Shown: in pieces, positions 31,525-35,146 of the stretch
Layout of the letters: every line of letters starts with the position of its first letter
How positions within the stretch are numbered: position 1 is the first letter of the stretch
NCBI GenBank assembly: GCA_947175335.1
Contig: CAMWMF010000020.1
Location: 1-35,146 of the forward strand
Length of the DNA: 35,146 bases
Direction: 5' to 3'
From: an uncultured Clostridia bacterium
GTDB lineage: Bacteria; Bacillota; Clostridia; Christensenellales; Pumilibacteraceae
The notes under the pieces: model-generated
The model's input: only the letters and a program-made list of their open reading frames with translations
Database searches by the model: none
What the model was told of the DNA's origin: nothing
Position numbers and translations under genes: made by a program

Positions 31525-32007
31525 ATGGGGAACGTTTTGACCGATAAAGATAGAACGCTGTTAATGTCCGCTATGAACAATACGGGCATATTCGTAACGC
31601 TTGGGCAAAAAACGCCAAACGTTATGGTTGCGCATTGGGGAATGTTCGGCAAAATGTGGGGGCGCGACGTGTTTATGTTGCCTATCCGTAGCAGCAAATA
31701 TTCCTACCAAATAATAACGCAAACAAAAAGCTTTGCCTTGAATGTGCCTGCGCACGACATGCGCGGCGAGATATCGCGGTGCGACGCTATTTCGGGATAC
31801 AGCTGCAACAAGTTTCAAGAGCTGGGCTTGCACGCCAAACGCGCCAAGTCGATAGAAGCATACGTACTCGGCGAATGCGGACTTATTGTGGAATGCAACG
31901 TAATCGCGCAAATCCCGCCCGACGCTATAACTACCTACAACGACACAAAAATATCATCCCATACCCTATTCGTCGGCGAAATTGCCAACTGCTACAAATT
32001 GAATTAG
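31525..32007 (+). CDS. Flavin reductase-like FMN-binding protein
   Basis: The ATG at 31525 has AAGGTGG 8 nt upstream; an in-frame GTG at 31513 falls inside that site. The 160-residue protein fits the flavin reductase-like split-barrel family: NNTGIFVTLGQKTPNVMVAHWGMFG at the N-terminus (about 16-40), SKYSYQIITQTKSFALNVP, DAISGYSCNKFQELGL and EAYVLGECGLIVECNV. Such proteins bind FMN and reduce flavin or quinone-like substrates with NAD(P)H. The C-terminus HTLFVGEIANCY is typical. It could be controlled by the XRE protein upstream. The stop TAG is the first part of an AATTCGG repeat. Confidence 0.8.
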   Translation: MGNVLTDKDRTLLMSAMNNTGIFVTLGQKTPNVMVAHWGMFGKMWGRDVFMLPIRSSKYSYQIITQTKSFALNVPAHDMRGEISRCDAISGYSCNKFQELGLHAKRAKSIEAYVLGECGLIVECNVIAQIPPDAITTYNDTKISSHTLFVGEIANCYKLN

Positions 32008-32179
32008 GAATTCGGAATGCGGAATTAGGAATTATAAAAGGATGAGATTCCTCACTGCGTTCGGAATAAGCCCAAGGGCTTGCTTCGTAGGACAATAAAT
32101 TAACTTTTGTCACTCTGAGCGAAGCGAAGAGTCTCATCCTTATTTCAATTCCGAATTCATAATTCCGAATTCCGAATTA
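32005..32179. repeat. Head-to-head pair of composite repeats between convergent genes
   Basis: The left copy (32005-32050) begins with the TAG stop of the flavin reductase-like gene and reads AATTCGG units, then AAGGATGAGATTC. The right copy (32108-32179) reads GTCACTCTGAGCG, TCTCATCCTT, then AATTCCG units, and ends at the TAA stop of the minus-strand gene. AAGGATGAGA (32038-32047) can pair with TCTCATCCTT (32132-32141), and the AATTCGG arms pair further out, so the whole gap could fold as one large hairpin and act on both transcripts. Confidence 0.75.
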
Positions 32180-32800
32180 CCTTATAAAATTAGTATAAAC
32201 CTTCTTTTCGTTTTGCGGTTTGTTTATGCCGGCGTCCTCGCCTGCCTTTATGCACTTTAACAGCCACGCCATGTTGTGCGCGAGATTGCGCATCGTTTGC
32301 AAGCCTTCGAGATCTTGCTTAACCTCGTCGGGCGTTTTGCCGTGAACCATATTCCAATACGTGGACGAAACCACCGGCATTTGCGCTATGGTAAGGTGTT
32401 TGGTAAGCGCGTCAAGCGACGCAGTCGTGCCAGCGCGCCGCGCCGAAACTACCACCGACGCAGGCTTTTGCGCAAAGTTAGCGCCGCCCGCGTAGAACAT
32501 TCTGTCCATAACGCACAGTATACGACCGTCGGGATGGGCGTAGTATACGGGCGAACCGAATACGAATCCGTCGGCGGAAGCGGCTTTTTCTATCCATTCG
32601 TTCACGTCGTCGTCCGTGAATATGCACTTGCCTTTGCCCGCGCACCCGCCGCAGCCTATGCAGTCGCGCACGGGCTTGTTGCCAAGCCAAACAATTTCCG
32701 TTTCGATACCCTCTGCGTTGAGCGTTGCCGCCACCTCGCTTAACGCAGTAAACGTGCAGCCGTTCGCCCTCGGACTTCCGTTAAATAACAATACCTTCAT
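32177..32800 (-). CDS. NADPH-dependent FMN reductase/iron-sulfur flavoprotein-like
   Basis: The ATG at 32800 has AGAGGTG 4-5 nt upstream; an in-frame GTG at 32806 lies in that site. The 207-residue flavodoxin-like protein has the phosphate loop LLFNGSPRANGCT (4-16) and a compact cysteine cluster Cys47, Cys50, Cys53, Cys59 in DCIGCGGCAGKGKC, the pattern that binds a 4Fe-4S cluster in Isf-type flavoproteins. FGSPVYYAHPDGRILCVMDR is the flavin-binding loop. It likely moves electrons between reduced carriers and small acceptors. It has its own promoter. Its TAA stop comes from the adjacent repeat. Confidence 0.88.
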   Translation of the reverse strand: MKVLLFNGSPRANGCTFTALSEVAATLNAEGIETEIVWLGNKPVRDCIGCGGCAGKGKCIFTDDDVNEWIEKAASADGFVFGSPVYYAHPDGRILCVMDRMFYAGGANFAQKPASVVVSARRAGTTASLDALTKHLTIAQMPVVSSTYWNMVHGKTPDEVKQDLEGLQTMRNLAHNMAWLLKCIKAGEDAGINKPQNEKKVYTNFIR

Positions 32801-32821
32801 ACTCACCTCTCTTTATGCAAA

Positions 32822-32850
32822 AGGATAGCACAAAATCCGTGCGTTGTCAA
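32822..32850 (-). promoter_or_regulatory. Promoter of the iron-sulfur flavoprotein-like gene
   Basis: TTGACA (32850-32845), a 17-nt spacer and TATCCT (32827-32822). It overlaps the 3' end of the DUF1801 gene, whose stop is at 32853. Confidence 0.7.
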
Positions 32851-32852
32851 TA

Positions 32853-33173
32853 TCACATAGACAGTGTTTCGGCAAACACTTTTGTCAAAATTTCATACGG
32901 TACTGCTTGACCAATATTAATTTGCAACATGTTTTTGGGCGTGAATTTGTAATCGGATAATTGCGCTTTGTGGTTTATCAACGCCGCCGCCTCGATATTG
33001 ATATGGTCTTTAAACGGTATCAAGCGCAAAAACTTTTCCCCTACGTAATAACTGGGAATCCCCGCCCACAGCCGCTCCTCAACGGTAGGCACAACGGCAA
33101 AAACCAAATCATTAAGCCGCGAAAACAAATCGCGTATTTCATCTGAGTATTTGATTAACTTTTCTTCAAACAT
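32853..33173 (-). CDS. DUF1801/YdhG-like protein
   Basis: The 106-residue protein matches the DUF1801 pattern: VVPTVEERLWAGIPSYYVGE, FKDHINIEAAA and a C-terminal half with YKFTPKNMLQINIGQAVPYE. Members are small iron-chaperone-like alpha/beta proteins of unknown molecular role. GAGG lies 9 nt upstream of the ATG, and a TTGACG-N17-TATCAT promoter precedes it. No operon partner is evident, because the downstream gene has its own promoter. Confidence 0.78.
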   Translation of the reverse strand: MFEEKLIKYSDEIRDLFSRLNDLVFAVVPTVEERLWAGIPSYYVGEKFLRLIPFKDHINIEAAALINHKAQLSDYKFTPKNMLQINIGQAVPYEILTKVFAETLSM

Positions 33174-33193
33174 ATTCTCGTACCTCGCCCGTC

Positions 33194-33222
33194 ATGATAG
33201 CACAAAAACGCTGCACCGTCAA
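33194..33222 (-). promoter_or_regulatory. Promoter of the DUF1801 gene
   Basis: TTGACG (33222-33217), a 17-nt spacer and TATCAT (33199-33194) on the minus strand. Confidence 0.65.
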
Positions 33223-33263
33223 TACGCTATTATGATTAAAAACGGACGCGCCCAACACAGTTA

Positions 33264-33297
33264 TAATTCCGAATTCATAATTCCGAATTCCGAATTA
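33264..33297. repeat. AATTCGG-family repeat supplying the deacetylase stop codon
   Basis: Units ATTCCGAATTC, CATA and ATTCCGAATTCCGAATTA. On the minus strand the TAA stop of the deacetylase gene (33297-33295) is the first triplet of the repeat. Identical in order to the copies at 7390 and 32142. Confidence 0.85.
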
Positions 33298-34374
33298 TTT
33301 ATAATACCCGCCTTTATACGAAAATGGGCGGAAGCGGGTATCGTCGTAAATGGCGCGCGTGTCGGCAAGGTGCGCGTACGACTTTTGATACAGCCTTAAT
33401 GCCGTGCCGTCAAACGGCAAGCGGTACATATACTTGGCGTCGGTTGCGGCGCGTTCGTAGTCCGTTCCCGCAAAGTTACCCACGCACAAAAATATATCAA
33501 AGTCGTATTTTTTAAAGATATCGTTCTTGGCGCTTTTTGCCTTGTGCTCGCCCGCCGGATAACAAAGCACCCGTGTTTCGCCCACTATCGGCGCAATATA
33601 CTTTTGCCACATTGCGCAATCCTTTTCTATCATGCTCGCCGTACAGCTGTTAAAATACTTGTGGTAATACGTATGCGAAGCGAAGGTGTAGCCGAGTTCT
33701 TTGAGCGCGGCGACCACCTTTTTGCACTCCTCGATTTCCTCGGCTTGCTTTTGCTCGGACACCTTGCAGTCGGGCGTACACCTATAACCGAGAATGCCGT
33801 TATAGCCGTTTACGCACAGCGTTGCCCGCGCTCCGCCAAACGAAAAGTCGGGATGCTCCTCGATAAAGCTTTCGAGTATGGTAACGTTTTCACGCTCGCG
33901 CGATACTTGCGGCTCGGCGTTTTTTGTGTAGTCGCAAATCTTGCCGTCAGATAAAATAATCTTGTCTATGCACCCGCGGTTAAACGTGTCATAGGTCATA
34001 TCGTCAAACGACATAACGAGCGGCTTTTTGCCGCGCGGCACGGCGATTGGCTCACCGTCTATTACCCTATCGAGCGACACAAGCACGTAACCGTTTTTGT
34101 ATAATTCGCCTAATAACGCCTTAAATTCCTTAGCCGTCAAGTGATCTTTGTCGAAGCAGTCGCGCACCGAATTATTCGGCGAAAACGCCTTTGCCGTGTC
34201 GAAAACCAACTCGTGCGTAAATATATGTTCAACCTTTCCGTCGTATTCAACAGGCTCCGTGTCCGCATGCGCTTTTCCCGAAAATCCGAAGGACACAATA
34301 AAACACGCCGCAATTATAACAATAACAACCGCCGCAAATATTCGCCGTTTATAAATACCGATTATATTATACAT
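33295..34374 (-). CDS. Membrane-anchored polysaccharide deacetylase family protein
   Basis: The 359-residue protein has a membrane helix at about 10-31, then a short linker and a NodB-like domain. The metal/catalytic Asp pair appears in VMSFDDMTYD (Asp124, Asp125) and the metal His pair in SHTYYHKYF (His234, His238). A long Glu/Lys-rich insert (about 140-220) separates these motifs. The likely substrate is an N-acetylated cell-wall or surface sugar outside the membrane, but other family members act on different amides. It has no clear ribosome binding site, and the AT-rich upstream region gave no confident promoter. The stop codon lies in an AATTCGG repeat. Confidence 0.85.
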   Translation of the reverse strand: MYNIIGIYKRRIFAAVVIVIIAACFIVSFGFSGKAHADTEPVEYDGKVEHIFTHELVFDTAKAFSPNNSVRDCFDKDHLTAKEFKALLGELYKNGYVLVSLDRVIDGEPIAVPRGKKPLVMSFDDMTYDTFNRGCIDKIILSDGKICDYTKNAEPQVSRERENVTILESFIEEHPDFSFGGARATLCVNGYNGILGYRCTPDCKVSEQKQAEEIEECKKVVAALKELGYTFASHTYYHKYFNSCTASMIEKDCAMWQKYIAPIVGETRVLCYPAGEHKAKSAKNDIFKKYDFDIFLCVGNFAGTDYERAATDAKYMYRLPFDGTALRLYQKSYAHLADTRAIYDDTRFRPFSYKGGYYK

Positions 34375-34426
34375 ATTTATATCTTGCGTTATTGCGGGAT
34401 ATAAATACGTGATTGAATACTAATTA

Positions 34427-34798
34427 TTATTTAAGTTTTTTAACCGCCCTATCGTACGACATATCGATAAGCCGTTGCAATATTTCGTTTGGCACGCCGT
34501 ATACCGCTACCGTGCTTTTATACTTGGCTTGAACGGGCGGACAGTGCCAGCCCCTAACAATGATGCCTTCATAATCGTTGCGCAGGCTTTGAGCCGTAGC
34601 TTCATCCGTCGAAAATGTTAATTTTAGCTCACGTTCAAGCACAAAGATTTCCGCAAAGATTATGCTTTTGCGCGGATTTTTAACCTTAACAGTTATGTAA
34701 TCTTTGCCAAACGGATAATCGACGTACGAACCGCTTTTTTGCAAGCAGTAATCAAGTATTCCCGTGTCCTGAATATAATCCGTCAGTTCGCTGTTCAT
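34427..34798 (-). CDS. MmcQ/YjbR family protein
   Basis: The 123-residue protein has DYPFGKDYITVKVK, FAEIFVLERELKLTF, LRNDYEGIIVRGWHCPP and LIDMSYDRAVKKL, matching the MmcQ/YjbR (DUF419) fold, which resembles a double-wing DNA-binding domain. The usual role is not established; cytoplasmic. The middle Lys/Trp pattern differs slightly from longer members. AGAGGT lies 4 nt before the ATG and a TTGCAA-N17-TAATCT promoter precedes it. Confidence 0.82.
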   Translation of the reverse strand: MNSELTDYIQDTGILDYCLQKSGSYVDYPFGKDYITVKVKNPRKSIIFAEIFVLERELKLTFSTDEATAQSLRNDYEGIIVRGWHCPPVQAKYKSTVAVYGVPNEILQRLIDMSYDRAVKKLK

Positions 34799-34813
34799 GG
34801 TTACCTCTTTATA

Positions 34814-34842
34814 AGATTATCACTTTCGCCACATAATTGCAA
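34814..34842 (-). promoter_or_regulatory. Promoter of the MmcQ/YjbR gene
   Basis: TTGCAA (34842-34837), a 17-nt spacer and TAATCT (34819-34814) on the minus strand. Confidence 0.55.
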
Positions 34843-34881
34843 GCATAAAGTATTATTTCAAATAAACGCTTACATATAAAA

Positions 34882-35063
34882 GGTACGGCGGCAACTGGAT
34901 TGCCCGCGGACTGCGCGGGCGGCCTTTGGCGCAAGCGCCAAGCGGCTAGCGAACCCCCGCAGAAAAATATTTATCGTTATCATAATAAACTGTATCATTA
35001 ATATTTATCGCTTATATTTACAAACAAGACTGCGGGTGTTTCGCGCAGACAGTTGCCGCTACC
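34882..35063. other. Palindromic structured element (candidate ncRNA or small mobile element)
   Basis: The ends form a 14-bp stem with a 2-nt bulge: GGTA and GCGGCAACTG (34882-34897) pair with CAGTTGCCGC and TACC (35050-35063). Inside are a 7-bp hairpin GCCCGCG-GACTG-CGCGGGC (34902-34920), a 7-bp hairpin TTGGCGC-AA-GCGCCAA (34926-34941) and a long-range pair CCCGCAG (34956-34962) with CTGCGGG (35030-35036). The last encloses an AT-rich spacer with ATATTTATCG repeated at 34967 and 35001. No protein frame fits. Neither strand nor function can be decided from sequence alone. The remaining part of 34799-35146 holds a promoter, a terminator and a tRNA-like sequence. Confidence 0.6.
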
Positions 35064-35066
35064 ACG

Positions 35067-35091
35067 AAAAAAGCACCCGTTAAGGGTGCTT
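35067..35091 (-). terminator. Strong intrinsic terminator for a minus-strand transcript entering from the right edge
   Basis: Arms AAGCACCC (35071-35078) and GGGTGCTT (35084-35091) with a 5-nt loop. On the minus strand the stem is followed by four more T. On the plus strand the tail is only TTATTAT, so minus-strand use is preferred. Confidence 0.75.
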
Positions 35092-35097
35092 ATTATA

Positions 35098-35146
35098 GGT
35101 AGATGAAACTGGATTAGAAACAGTGACCAAAAGAGTATTAACCAAA
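35098..35146 (-). pseudogene. Possible degenerate tRNA 3' half (partial, runs off window)
   Basis: On the minus strand GGTC-ACTGT-TTCTAAT-CCAGT-TTCATCT-ACC has the order of a variable loop, T-arm, acceptor strand and CC end. A normal tRNA would read ACTGG-TTCGAAT-CCAGT and end CCA. The T-stem has one mismatch, the T-loop lacks the usual purine, and the end reads CCT. The terminator follows directly, as often seen after tRNA genes. It may be a decayed tRNA, an unusual tRNA, or chance; the 5' half is outside the window. Confidence 0.25.

Noticed and set aside
34882-35063. Integron attC site
   Set aside because: The palindrome ends do not match the RYYYAAC/GTTRRRY core sites and there is no gene cassette or integrase.

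Overview
The window reads as one contig of a low-to-mid GC Gram-positive bacterium, most likely an uncultured Clostridia lineage (Bacillota). The support is inferential: strong TTGACA/TATAAT promoters with 17-bp spacers, AGGAG-type ribosome binding sites, a fakB-fakA pair, a DUF5685/J-domain pair, a group III-like phosphofructokinase, and large surface proteins with InlB B-type repeats. There is no rRNA, CRISPR array, transposase or phage gene. Most genes lie on the minus strand.

Layout. 1-5211 (-) is the 5' part of a giant modular lipoprotein gene that runs off the left edge. 5395-6138 (+) is a PHP-type histidinol-phosphatase-like enzyme, followed by a two-way terminator and an iron alcohol dehydrogenase (6207-7373, -). 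7434-10020 (-) is the fakB-fakA fatty acid kinase operon. 10125-16427 (-) is a tightly packed run: class I aminotransferase, small P-loop ATPase, divergent threonine synthase, TrpS, DUF5685 protein, cysteine-tailed J-like protein and a membrane protein, with several stop/start overlaps. 16593-20206 (-) is dnaX-nadE. 20261-22407 (-) couples an AAA-like ATPase to a His-rich metal exporter. 22533-23138 (+) is an AlkZ-related protein. 23198-26296 (-) is a second large surface protein plus a small coiled-coil protein. 26576-30830 (-) is pfk, ppx, ppk, a glycolysis/polyphosphate block. 31240-32007 (+) is an XRE regulator and a flavin reductase-like protein. 32177-34798 (-) holds an iron-sulfur flavoprotein-like reductase, DUF1801, a membrane-anchored polysaccharide deacetylase and a MmcQ/YjbR protein. 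The right edge (34882-35146) has no clear gene but carries a large palindromic element, a strong terminator and a tRNA-3'-end-like sequence.

Most notable signals. (1) Three genes (PHP enzyme, dnaX, AlkZ-related) have the same architecture, TTGACA-N17-TANANT-N6-ATG with no usable ribosome binding site, which predicts leaderless mRNAs. (2) dnaX has an A10 tract after a hairpin, at the junction where gamma should end, and both shifted frames stop within three codons. (3) A family of AATTCGG repeats sits at gene 3' ends and often supplies the stop codon. (4) Two divergent promoters share a 16-18 bp inverted repeat over their -35 boxes. (5) The giant lipoprotein contains a triplicated module that I do not recognise.
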